From the NCBI GenBank assembly GCA_013823505.1, contig PNMH01000097.1, positions 1-12,060 of the forward strand: a DNA stretch of 12,060 bases, read 5' to 3'. Within the stretch, counting starts at the first letter, position 1. Every line of letters begins with the position of its first letter. Positions 5,997 to 12,060 of this stretch are shown here, one piece after another. Made by a program: the position numbers and the translations under genes. Below the pieces are notes generated by a model. That model had not been told where the DNA came from and made no database searches. It saw nothing but the letters and a program-made list of their open reading frames with translations. The stretch is from Polaromonas sp. GTDB taxonomy: Bacteria; Pseudomonadota; Gammaproteobacteria; Burkholderiales; Burkholderiaceae.

Positions 5997-6799
5997 TGGG
6001 CGCGCGACCGTCGGCTGACACCATGTCGTGGCCTGCGCTGCGGGTGGTGGCGCGCATGCACGGCTCGCTGCCCCTGGGCGGCGTGGTGCCGCATACGCCC
6101 ATCCATGCCTTTGAAACCACGCCCGATGCGCTGAAGCTGGGCGACACGCTGCCCCCCGCCACGCGCCACGAGATTGAGCTCGGCGGCCTGCTGGCTTTTT
6201 CCATCCGCCACGTGGTCAGCGCCGATGAAGCCGACCGCATCACCGCCGCCACCGAACGCATGGGCTATCGCGACGAGGCACCGGGCATTGCCACACCGCC
6301 GGGCATGCGCATGAACAAGTCGGTGCATTGGGTGGCCGACGAAGCCTTGCTGGGCGCCGTGATGGCGCGCATCGGCCACCTGCTGCCACCCGACATGCTC
6401 GGTGTGCCGCTGCACCCGCGCCTGAGCCACCGCCTGAACATGTACCGCTACGACGCGCAGGACGTCTTCAACCGCCACACCGATGGCGACTGGCCAGGCT
6501 ATGGCCTGAGCGCCGACCGCAGCGACATGCTGGAGTGGCCAGACCTGCGTTCCGGCCTGACCATGCTGCTCTACCTCAACGGTCCCGAAGACGGTGTGGT
6601 GGGCGGCAGCACCCGGCTGTACCGGCGCGACGGAAGCTGGGTGGACGTGGTGCCGCGAAAAGGCGATGCCCTGTTCTTTCGGCACGGCTTCGGCCCCGGC
6701 TCGGTGGTGCACGAGGGCCGTCGCGTGGACGGCGAAGTGCCGAAGTACGTGGCACGCATCAACGTGATGTTCGGGCAGACACCGGGTCAACCCCTTTGA
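5996..6799 (+). CDS. 2-oxoglutarate/Fe(II)-dependent oxygenase (prolyl-4-hydroxylase-like fold)
   Basis: Predicted non-heme iron dioxygenase, 267 residues. The double-stranded beta-helix core runs from about 140 to 260. The iron triad is visible as His161-x-Asp163 (NRHTDGD) and His239 (SVVHEG), and Arg254 (YVARINVMF) fits the 2-oxoglutarate carboxylate. LTMLLYLNGPEDGVVGGSTRLY (188-209) and PRKGDALFF (220-228) are the usual strand and turn features of this superfamily. The first 70 or so residues match nothing I recognise. The start is uncertain: ATG 5996 overlaps the glyoxalase TGA, GTG 5993 is one codon earlier, and ATG 6023 and ATG 6056 are later options. Substrate is unknown. Coupling to a glyoxalase may reflect co-expression only. 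Confidence 0.85.
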   Translation: MGARPSADTMSWPALRVVARMHGSLPLGGVVPHTPIHAFETTPDALKLGDTLPPATRHEIELGGLLAFSIRHVVSADEADRITAATERMGYRDEAPGIATPPGMRMNKSVHWVADEALLGAVMARIGHLLPPDMLGVPLHPRLSHRLNMYRYDAQDVFNRHTDGDWPGYGLSADRSDMLEWPDLRSGLTMLLYLNGPEDGVVGGSTRLYRRDGSWVDVVPRKGDALFFRHGFGPGSVVHEGRRVDGEVPKYVARINVMFGQTPGQPL

Positions 6800-6824
6800 C
6801 CCGCCCGCTGGGGGAACCCATACT
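6796..6824 (+). promoter_or_regulatory. Putative sigma-70 promoter for the CHRD lipoprotein gene
   Basis: TTGACC (6796-6801) and CATACT (6819-6824) are separated by exactly 17 bases. The -35 matches consensus at 5 of 6 positions and the -10 at 4 of 6. The -35 overlaps the oxygenase stop codon. Transcription would begin near 6831, about 28 bases before the lipoprotein ATG, at the base of a hairpin. Confidence 0.5.
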
Positions 6825-6830
6825 GGCCTC

Positions 6831-6845
6831 GTTCGGTTGTCGAAC
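6831..6845 (+). repeat. Perfect 5-bp hairpin in the 5' untranslated region of the lipoprotein gene
   Basis: GTTCG and CGAAC enclose the loop GTTGT and end three bases before the AAGGAG ribosome-binding site (6848-6853). If transcription starts near 6831 the message would begin with this stem-loop, a setting known to protect 5' ends from decay. Confidence 0.35.
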
Positions 6846-6858
6846 CCAAGGAGTTGCC

Positions 6859-7317
6859 ATGACATCTGTTTTCCGTCTCAAGACTTTGCTCAGCCTCGTC
6901 GCTGCAGCCGCCCTCACCACGCTGGTGGGCTGCGCCACCGTCGAAAAGATGACGGGCTCCGTGACCAGCGCGGTGCGCGGCGACGAGAAGCTCACCGGCG
7001 CCCAGGAAGTGCCACCGGTGACCACCAACGCCGCCGGCGCCGCCAACATCAAGGTGACCGCCGACGGCGCTGTGAGCGGCACCGTCACCACGTCGGGCCT
7101 GGTCAGCACCATGGCCCACATCCACATCGGCCCCGCCGGCCAGAACGGCCCGGTCATCGTGCCGCTCACCAAAACCGGCGACAACACCTACGTGGTGCCA
7201 GCCGGCGCCAAACTCACCCCTGCACAGCTGGCTGCCTACAACATGGGATCGCTCTACGTGAACGTGCACTCCAACGCCAACAAAGGCGGCGAGATCCGCG
7301 CGCAGCTCAAGCCCTGA
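6859..7317 (+). CDS. CHRD-domain lipoprotein
   Basis: Predicted membrane-anchored lipoprotein, 152 residues. A signal peptide with Arg6 and Lys8 and a hydrophobic stretch ends in the lipobox LVGC, with Cys25 as the lipidated residue. Residues about 41-150 form one CHRD domain (named after chordin): LTGAQEVPPVTTNAAGAANIKV opens it, MAHIHIGPAGQNGPVIVPL is the central His-containing core, and LYVNVHSNANKGGEIRAQL closes it. Single-domain CHRD proteins are common in bacteria, but their function is not established. ATG 6859 is chosen because AAGGAG lies at 6848-6853 and the signal peptide begins there; the frame is open much further upstream only as a shadow of the oxygenase gene. It has its own promoter-like sequence and ends 15 bases before a convergent gene. 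Confidence 0.92.
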   Translation: MTSVFRLKTLLSLVAAAALTTLVGCATVEKMTGSVTSAVRGDEKLTGAQEVPPVTTNAAGAANIKVTADGAVSGTVTTSGLVSTMAHIHIGPAGQNGPVIVPLTKTGDNTYVVPAGAKLTPAQLAAYNMGSLYVNVHSNANKGGEIRAQLKP

Positions 7318-7320
7318 ACC

Positions 7321-7345
7321 CACGCCGAGCGCTCAGGCCGGCGTG
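7321..7345. terminator. Hairpin between convergent genes, possible bidirectional 3' end
   Basis: CACGCCG (7321-7327) and CGGCGTG (7339-7345) form a perfect 7-bp stem with an 11-base loop that itself contains the palindrome GAGCGCTC. It spans the short gap between the lipoprotein stop and the stop codon of the minus-strand gene. No T-tract follows on either strand, so it may be a transcript-end stabiliser rather than a full intrinsic terminator. Confidence 0.35.
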
Positions 7346-7989
7346 CGCCGTTGCCACCGGAATGAAGGCAGGTTGATGCGCCGCTTCGTCGAGCCGTTCC
7401 AGTCAACCTCGAGACCCTCCTGTCGCAGGGCTTCGCAGATCGCCCGGGCCACAGCGACGTGCTGTGCCTCCTCAGCTTCGCTGCGGTCCACATGCCCGTG
7501 GGCCAGCGGCAGCCCTTGGTTGTCAATGGCTCCTTCAACGTCCTGGCTGTAATAGAAGCAGTAGCCGTGGTACCGGTCTTCCGGCGTGTCGTCATCCGTC
7601 AGCACGTCCGCCACCGCTTCAATGCCCTGCTCCTGGGTGTCTCCCGCGCAATGGAGCGCACATACGCCCTGCTCGTGCAGTCGGGCAAAGGCGCGTTCCA
7701 GCTTGTCGACATCGGTTGTCTGCGGCCACCCTTGCTCGGCACGGCGCTTTTTCGCCAGCTCCCTGGCGGCGGTGGTCCTGACCTTGTCCGCGTCGAACGG
7801 ACGCAGCTCAGTGGCGCCGTCATCGATCATGGCGTGGATCTCTTCAGGCGAGTCGAAGCCGTACCAGATGGCGCAGATCACATCGCGCTGCAAGTCCTCG
7901 CTGTCGTCATCGGTGTCGTCGTCGCCGAGGGCTTCGTCGAGCGCATCAAAGATGGGGCTTGGGGGCGTGGGTTGTTGCGGGTTGGTCAT
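7333..7989 (-). CDS. DUF6891-like protein of unknown function
   Basis: Soluble protein of 218 residues without signal peptide or membrane segment. Residues 1-32 are Pro-rich then strongly acidic (DDDTDDDSED), probably disordered. A helical part (33-105) includes YGFDSPEEI and a conserved-looking DKLERAFARL. The C-terminal half has LHEQGVCALHCAGDTQEQG (104-122), GYCFYYSQDVEGAI (142-155), a LAHGHV strand and ALRQEGLEVDWNGS (187-200), a pattern I associate with DUF6891. That name is from memory and moderately sure. Cys110, His113, Cys114 and Cys144 cluster in the best-looking segments, but no known metal motif is formed. ATG 7989 is the only ATG in the likely range and lacks a good ribosome-binding site, so the start is provisional. 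It stands alone between the lipoprotein gene and fliA. Confidence 0.8.
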   Translation of the reverse strand: MTNPQQPTPPSPIFDALDEALGDDDTDDDSEDLQRDVICAIWYGFDSPEEIHAMIDDGATELRPFDADKVRTTAARELAKKRRAEQGWPQTTDVDKLERAFARLHEQGVCALHCAGDTQEQGIEAVADVLTDDDTPEDRYHGYCFYYSQDVEGAIDNQGLPLAHGHVDRSEAEEAQHVAVARAICEALRQEGLEVDWNGSTKRRINLPSFRWQRRTPA

Positions 7990-8093
7990 GGTGCATGAGC
8001 GTCGAGGTGGATGAAGGGTCCATGAAGCTCGCTTCGATGGCGTCTCGATCAGGACCGCCGACGATCCTAGCCACACCCCTCCCCCGACGCCAC

Positions 8094-8119
8094 TGGCCGT
8101 TGCCACGCACCAACGGCTA
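8094..8119. repeat. Strong inverted repeat in the fliA to DUF6891 gap
   Basis: GCCGTTG (8096-8102) and CAACGGC (8111-8117) are perfect arms around an 8-base loop, and on the plus strand the stem extends to 9 pairs with one G-T and one T-A pair (8094-8119). It lies 57 bases after the fliA stop in the 186-base gap 7990-8175. No T-tract follows on either strand. It is plausibly the 3' end of the flagellar transcript; I see nothing else definite in this gap. Confidence 0.35.
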
Positions 8120-8175
8120 CTGCGCCGGCGGTATTGCCCCTCGCGCCAGGGCGCCCCAACCAGCGCGCAGCGCCT

Positions 8176-8892
8176 TCAGTGTTCGCGCAGTTTCGAGCGC
8201 AGGCGCGCGATCGACTGGCTGTGCAGCTGGCAGATGCGCGATTCGGTGACACCGAGCACCGCCGCGATTTCCTTCAGGTTCATGTCGTGCTCGTAGTACA
8301 TGCTCATGATCTGTTGTTCGCGCTCGGGCAACACGTTGATCGCGGCCACCAGGGCGGTGCGCATGCGATGGTCCTGCAGCTTGGCTGAGGGATCGGCCTC
8401 GCTGTCGCCCATGTGGCGGTCCAGGAAACCGTCGTCGTCGTCGTTGCCGCCGCTGATGTCTTCCAGGTACACCAGCTGGGTGCCGCGCACCTTGGCCAGC
8501 AGGTGCTGGTAGTCGGCGAGCTCCATGCCCAGCTCGGCCGCGATCTCGGATTCCTTGGGCACGCGCTGCAGCTTCTGCTGCAGGCGGCTCACAGCCTGCT
8601 CGATGTCTTTCTGGCTCTTGCGCGACCCGCGCGACATCCAGTCGCCTTCGCGCAACTCGTCGATCATCGCGCCGCGGATGCGCTGGCTGGCGAAGGTCTC
8701 GAACTGCACGCCTTGTGTGGGCTCGAAGCGGGCAATGGCCTCGGTCAGGCCGATCATGCCGACCTGGATCAGGTCGTCGAGCTCCACGCTGGGTGGCAGC
8801 TTGGCGATCATGTGGTGGGCCAGCCGGCGCACCAGCGGGCTGTATTTGCGCAGCTGGTCGTCGCGGTTGAGCGTGCCTTTGGCGGTGTACAT
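8176..8892 (-). CDS. fliA: RNA polymerase sigma factor FliA (sigma-28)
   Basis: Flagellar sigma factor that directs RNA polymerase to late motility and chemotaxis promoters and is held in check by FlgM until the hook is complete. The 238 residues match the family. Region 2 spans about 15-85 and includes ELDDLIQVGMIGLTEAIARF (37-56) and the FliA hallmark FASQRIRGAMIDELREGDW (67-85). Region 3 spans about 95-145, with an acidic stretch GGNDDDDGF (148-156) after it. Region 4 spans about 180-235, with LPEREQQIMSMYY and the recognition helix VTESRICQLHSQSI. GGAG stands 7 bases before the ATG, inside the end of the flhG-like gene, whose stop lies two bases upstream. It is the last gene of the flhA-flhF-flhG-fliA series. 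Confidence 0.96.
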   Translation of the reverse strand: MYTAKGTLNRDDQLRKYSPLVRRLAHHMIAKLPPSVELDDLIQVGMIGLTEAIARFEPTQGVQFETFASQRIRGAMIDELREGDWMSRGSRKSQKDIEQAVSRLQQKLQRVPKESEIAAELGMELADYQHLLAKVRGTQLVYLEDISGGNDDDDGFLDRHMGDSEADPSAKLQDHRMRTALVAAINVLPEREQQIMSMYYEHDMNLKEIAAVLGVTESRICQLHSQSIARLRSKLREH

Positions 8893-8894
8893 CT

Positions 8895-9668
8895 TCAGCT
8901 CCAGAGGGGTGTCGTCGGGGCCACGCGGGCCAGGCCGTGGTAGCCGTTGAGGCCGGTGTCGGGCATCGGTGTGATGGCGCTGGCCTGGGCGCGGTGGCCC
9001 CAGGTGTGGGCAGGCCAGCTCTCCAGCTTCAGGCCCAGGTGCTTGGCCGCGCAGTCGGTGACCGAGGTCACCAGCGGCTGCAGCGCTTGCGCGCCGCCCG
9101 AGGCCAGCGGCGCCAACACGGGTGAGAGGCCCGCGCCGTGCAGCAGCTTGACGGCGCCGTACGCATCAATGGAGGCTTGCGGCTGGTCGATCACCGGCAC
9201 CATGGCGCGGGCGTTCAGACCGGGCAGCAGGCTGGCCAGGGCGAAGGCCGGGGCGAACAACAGCACGATCACACCGGGGGCGAACGGCGCCAGCAAGCGC
9301 GAGAGCGCCACCGGAGCGCCCGCGGCCTGCGCGGTTTCCTGCAAGGCCTGCAAACCGCGAGCACCGGGCATCACCAGCCAGTCGGCGAGGTCGTTGGGGT
9401 GTTCAAGGTGGCCGATGGAAGGGTCTTGCAGCGCGCGCAACAAGCCGAGGTGGCTGCCGGTCTGGCGCTGGGCGCTGCTGGACTCGTTGGCGGTGCCGTC
9501 GACGATGACCACCGAGCGGCCCTGGTTGGCCAGGCAGCCAGCCAGCATGTAGAGCCACTCGTGGCCGCGTGCGGGTTGCGCCGGGCTGGCCACGGGCAAC
9601 AGGCTAGGCCCGCCGCTGCGGCTCTCGCCGCGCAGGCCGGCGGCCTGATCGAAGCCGTGTTCAAACAT
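8895..9668 (-). CDS. flhG: FlhG-like (MinD/ParA-type) flagellar number regulator lacking the Walker A motif
   Basis: This 257-residue gene occupies the flhG slot between flhF and fliA. FlhG is a MinD-type ATPase that limits flagellar number and stimulates FlhF GTPase. Residues 7-13 read DQAAGLR, the N-terminal FlhG helix that contacts FlhF. After LLPVASPAQ (23-31) a FlhG would have GGVGKT; here the sequence is PARGHEWLYML and no P-loop can be found. The following RSVVIVDGTANESS (51-64) parallels the FlhG strand ending in LDADLGLAN but lacks its Asp pair, and VPVIDQPQASIDAYGAVKLL (157-176) parallels the later TxPEPxSxxDAYAxxK segment. It therefore seems to keep the fold and FlhF contact while losing ATP binding. 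The frame is intact. It overlaps flhF by 8 bases and ends 2 bases before fliA. The FlhG assignment is inferred from motif and position. Confidence 0.72.
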   Translation of the reverse strand: MFEHGFDQAAGLRGESRSGGPSLLPVASPAQPARGHEWLYMLAGCLANQGRSVVIVDGTANESSSAQRQTGSHLGLLRALQDPSIGHLEHPNDLADWLVMPGARGLQALQETAQAAGAPVALSRLLAPFAPGVIVLLFAPAFALASLLPGLNARAMVPVIDQPQASIDAYGAVKLLHGAGLSPVLAPLASGGAQALQPLVTSVTDCAAKHLGLKLESWPAHTWGHRAQASAITPMPDTGLNGYHGLARVAPTTPLWS

Positions 9669-11226
9669 GCGAAGCCCCCAGGTTCACGCCGCGGGCGTTG
9701 GTCGGCGCGAAGTAGAAGCCCATGTCGGTGGCCACCGGGTCGTAGGCCGATTTGCCGGCCGTGCCCATGGACATGCGCACCAGGGTCGACGCGTCGGGGT
9801 TCTGCCAGTCTTCGGGCACGCGCTGGCCGTTGGCCACACCGCGCAGCGTCACCTGGTGGCGGATCAGCGCGTCCAGGGCCGGGCCGAGCTTCACGGCCTC
9901 GTCGACCTTGGAGAGCACCACGCCGTGCAGCGAGCTGGCCTTGAAGGAGGTCAGGGTCTCGTCGAGCGTGTCGCCGTGGGAGCCGGCGTTGAGCACCAGG
10001 GTCTTCTTGACCTTGGGCATGTCCAGCACGTCGAGCATGTCCTGGATGCGCTGGTCGCGCTGGCCCAGGCCGGCGGTGTCGATGATCACCAGGCGTTTGC
10101 CCGACAGCAGGTTGAGCAGGTCTTTCAGCGCAGCGCGGTCGTGGGCCAGGTGGGCCACCACACCGAGCATGCGGCCGTAGGCGCGCAGCTGTTCGTAGCC
10201 CGAGACGCGGTAGGTATCGAGCGTGATCATGCCCACGCTGGCAGCGCCGTATTGCTTGACGCACTGCGCGGCCAGCTTGGCGGCGGTGGTGGTTTTGCCC
10301 ACCCCGGTGGCGCCGATCAGCGAGACCACGCCGCCTTCGTCGCACAGGCCGGCGGTGGGCGAGCTCACCTTGAGGTTGCGGGTGATCACGTCCATGAGCC
10401 AGCGGAAGGCCTCAGCAGCACCGGCATCCACCGGCACCCGGTCCAGCACGGCGCGGGCCATGGCGGGCGAGTAGCCAGCGCGGATCATCTTGAGCATCAG
10501 GTTGGACTGGATCGGGTTCTGCTTGGACGAACCGAGCCAGGCCAGCGTGTTGAAGCGCTCTTCGATCATGTCCTTGAGGGCGGAGAGTTCCACCGCCATG
10601 CGGGTGTCTTCGTTGCTCGCAAAACGCACCGACGGTTGCGAGTCTTCCCAGGTGGGCTCTTCTTCGCGGGTGCGGATGGCGCTCTGGCCCAGCCGGCTGC
10701 CAAAGGCGGTCTGCACCGGCTGGTTGTAGCGCTGCACCGGCACCACGATCGGGTCGGCGGCAGGCATCGGGGTGGGGGCGACCTGGACCGGCGCGACGTG
10801 GACAGGCGCAGCCTGCACCGGGGCAATGCGCTGGGGGGCGGGCTGCTCGGCAGGGGCCGTTTCCTGCATCGATTCACGGCGCTTGCGCAGCATGCGCTCA
10901 CGCACGTACTCTTGGAACGACAGCGTGCTCATGGCCAGGGCTTCGGTGTCACCTTCCACCGATTCCGGCACAGCCTGCGTGGCCGCGGCCTTGGCGCGGG
11001 AGGCGAACGCCGTGGGCGCGGCGGCGGCTGAGCGGGTGGCGATCGGTGCCGGCGCGGCGTTGCTGTTCTCGGACAACGAGGCCAGGCTCTCCTCGGCCGC
11101 GGCCATCACCTCAAAACCCTCGCTGGTGGAGCGGGTCGAGAGAATGACGGCGCTGTCACCAAAGGCCATGCGGGCCTTGGCCATGGCTTCGCGGGAAGTG
11201 GGGGCGGTAAAGCGCTGGATGTTCAT
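9661..11226 (-). CDS. flhF: Flagellar biosynthesis GTPase FlhF
   Basis: SRP-type GTPase that recruits early flagellar parts to the cell pole and sets flagellar position, 521 residues. The N-terminal MNIQRFTAPTSREAMAKARM..FGDSAVILSTRST segment is the classic FlhF start. Residues about 50-200 are a variable Ala/Pro-rich B domain, including the APVQV-type tandem repeat. The N domain spans about 205-290. The G domain contains the P-loop GATGVGKTT (305-313), DTYR (337-340), DTAG (383-386) and the base-recognition motif SKVDE (439-443), where many relatives have TKLDE. GGAG is 8 bases before the ATG. The start overlaps the flhA stop as ATGA and the 3' end overlaps the flhG-like gene by 8 bases, so the three are translationally linked. 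Confidence 0.96.
   Translation of the reverse strand: MNIQRFTAPTSREAMAKARMAFGDSAVILSTRSTSEGFEVMAAAEESLASLSENSNAAPAPIATRSAAAAPTAFASRAKAAATQAVPESVEGDTEALAMSTLSFQEYVRERMLRKRRESMQETAPAEQPAPQRIAPVQAAPVHVAPVQVAPTPMPAADPIVVPVQRYNQPVQTAFGSRLGQSAIRTREEEPTWEDSQPSVRFASNEDTRMAVELSALKDMIEERFNTLAWLGSSKQNPIQSNLMLKMIRAGYSPAMARAVLDRVPVDAGAAEAFRWLMDVITRNLKVSSPTAGLCDEGGVVSLIGATGVGKTTTAAKLAAQCVKQYGAASVGMITLDTYRVSGYEQLRAYGRMLGVVAHLAHDRAALKDLLNLLSGKRLVIIDTAGLGQRDQRIQDMLDVLDMPKVKKTLVLNAGSHGDTLDETLTSFKASSLHGVVLSKVDEAVKLGPALDALIRHQVTLRGVANGQRVPEDWQNPDASTLVRMSMGTAGKSAYDPVATDMGFYFAPTNARGVNLGASHV
10780..10824 (-). repeat. flhF: 15-base tandem repeat, three copies, inside flhF
   Basis: Three adjacent 15-base units (10780-10794, 10795-10809, 10810-10824) encode APVQA, APVHV and APVQV in the disordered B domain of FlhF. 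The copies differ at several bases, so the array is old. Being in frame, gain or loss of a unit would only change linker length. Confidence 0.7.
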
Positions 11227-12060
11227 GCGAGTTCTCCAAGAATCGGGCCGATGCGGATCAGGTGGGTTTCAGGTATTTCGCTGTGCGCCAGCACTTGCAG
11301 GCGGGGCGCGGCCCGGCGCAGCAGGCGCGCCATGGCATTGCGGATGGCGTCGGGCACCAGCAGGCAGGCGGGCACGCCCTTCTCTTCCTGCTTGTTGGCG
11401 ATGTCGGTGGCCGATTTGCTCAGCATGTCGGCCACACCCGGGTCGAGGGCGCCGTTGGCCGAACCGCTCAAGGCTTGCATCAGCAGGCGCTCGAGGCCGG
11501 GCTCGATGGCGATCACTTCCAGCTCTTTCACCGGGCCGTAGATCTGCTGCACGATGGCCGGGGCCAGGGCCATGCGAACGCGGCGGGCCAGTTCCTGGGG
11601 GTCGGTGGTGGCGGTGGCGTGTTCGGCGATCGCCTCGATGATGGTGCGGATATCACGCACATGCACCGACTCTTCCAGCAGCAGCTGCAGCACTTTCTGG
11701 AAGGTGGCGACAGAGATCATCTTGGGCACGACTTCTTCGATCAATTTGGGGGCCAGTCGGGTGACGTGTTCAACCAGGTCCTGGGTCTCCGTCCGGCTCA
11801 GCAACTTGGCTGCCTGGACTTGCATCAAGTGTGAAAGATGCGTGGCCAGCACAGTCTCGGAATCAACCACGGTAAAACCGGCCATCTGCGCGTTTTCACG
11901 TTGCTTTTCCTCGATCCAGTGCGCGGGCAGGCCAAACGCCGGGTCGGTGGTCGGGGTGCCGATCAGCGGGGTGCCCAGGCCACCCGGGTCGATGGCCAGG
12001 AACATGCCAGGGAACACCTCGCCCTCGCCCACCACCACGCCGCGCAGCGTGATGCGGTAG
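11223..12060 (-). CDS. flhA: Flagellar export gate protein FlhA (partial, C-terminal part)
   Basis: The C-terminal cytoplasmic domain of FlhA, which forms the nonameric ring under the export gate and docks chaperone-substrate complexes. About 278 residues are visible and the frame stays open through 12060, so the gene continues past the right edge; the membrane half is not seen. Recognisable parts are YRITLRGVVVGEGEVFPG at the edge, GTPTTDPAFGLPAHWI, TVVDSETVLATHLSHLM, LLSRTETQDLVEHV, VPKMISVATFQKVLQLLLEESVHVRDIRTIIEAI and CLLVPDAIRNAMARLLRR, all in family order. A GTG at 12038 is an internal Val codon and not a start. The stop overlaps flhF as ATGA. Confidence 0.96.
   Translation of the reverse strand, partial: YRITLRGVVVGEGEVFPGMFLAIDPGGLGTPLIGTPTTDPAFGLPAHWIEEKQRENAQMAGFTVVDSETVLATHLSHLMQVQAAKLLSRTETQDLVEHVTRLAPKLIEEVVPKMISVATFQKVLQLLLEESVHVRDIRTIIEAIAEHATATTDPQELARRVRMALAPAIVQQIYGPVKELEVIAIEPGLERLLMQALSGSANGALDPGVADMLSKSATDIANKQEEKGVPACLLVPDAIRNAMARLLRRAAPRLQVLAHSEIPETHLIRIGPILGELA

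Noticed and set aside
6328..6858. Upstream extension of the CHRD lipoprotein frame to 6328.
   Set aside because: It overlaps the oxygenase gene in another frame and would bury the signal peptide and lipobox; the ATG at 6859 has a good ribosome-binding site.
8895..9668. Treating the FlhG-like gene as a pseudogene because its P-loop is missing.
   Set aside because: The frame is intact, spacing and overlaps with flhF and fliA are tight, and family segments outside the ATP site remain.
9667..11031. A 454-codon open frame on the plus strand opposite flhF.
   Set aside because: Same antisense shadow effect in high-GC DNA; flhF on the other strand is unmistakable.
1..12060. CRISPR array, insertion sequence, tRNA, integrase or other mobile-element signal.
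   Set aside because: No spaced identical repeats, terminal inverted repeats with a transposase, or tRNA-like folds were seen; gene content and composition are uniform across the window.

Overview
The window looks like chromosome of a motile, high-GC betaproteobacterium, most likely Burkholderiales of the Comamonadaceae type. That placement rests on three things: an flhA-flhF-flhG-fliA flagellar block, a solitary Bug/TctC-type periplasmic receptor next to a catabolic gene, and Liv-type ABC transporter genes. It is inferred from gene content and protein style; no database search was run. I see no mobile element, CRISPR array, tRNA or rRNA. Fourteen protein-coding genes fill almost the whole window, and no gap between genes exceeds about 205 bases.

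Layout. (1) Positions 1-1845, minus strand: a branched-chain amino-acid (Liv/HAAT) ABC transporter unit with livG-like and livF-like ATPases overlapping by ATGA, then the N-terminal part of a periplasmic substrate-binding protein that runs off the left edge. (2) 1846-2048: an AT-rich leader with a possible promoter and, only 17 bases before the livG start, a hairpin followed by six T, placed like an attenuator. (3) 2049-3926, minus: a fumarylacetoacetate-hydrolase (FAH) family enzyme followed by a Bug/TctC solute receptor. Both are divergent from a GntR/FCD regulator at 4086-4757. The shared 159-base intergenic region carries ACCAA/TTGGT elements at exact 10-base spacing on both sides and is the best candidate operator region here. 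(4) 4792-7317, plus: a DUF1275 membrane protein, a glyoxalase I-type enzyme, a 2-oxoglutarate/Fe(II) oxygenase coupled to it through a TGATG junction, and a CHRD-domain lipoprotein with its own promoter-like sequence. (5) 7333-7989, minus: a DUF6891-like protein of unknown function, convergent with the lipoprotein gene. (6) 8176-12060, minus: flhA (C-terminal part), flhF, a degenerate flhG-like gene and fliA, tightly packed or overlapping.

How they work together. The flagellar block encodes the export gate (FlhA), the SRP-like GTPase that places the flagellum (FlhF), an FlhG-like partner and the late-flagellar sigma factor (FliA). The FAH enzyme, Bug receptor and GntR regulator look like a small regulated unit for one organic acid, which cannot be named from sequence. 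The liv genes encode the cytoplasmic motor and binding protein of an importer whose permeases are not seen.

Most of the window is ordinary. The observations most worth a second look are the FlhG-like protein, which lacks a Walker A P-loop but keeps the DQAxxLR helix known to contact FlhF; the 10-base-phased operator-like repeats; the Walker A Lys-to-Arg change in the LivF-like ATPase; and the terminator-like hairpin in the livG leader.
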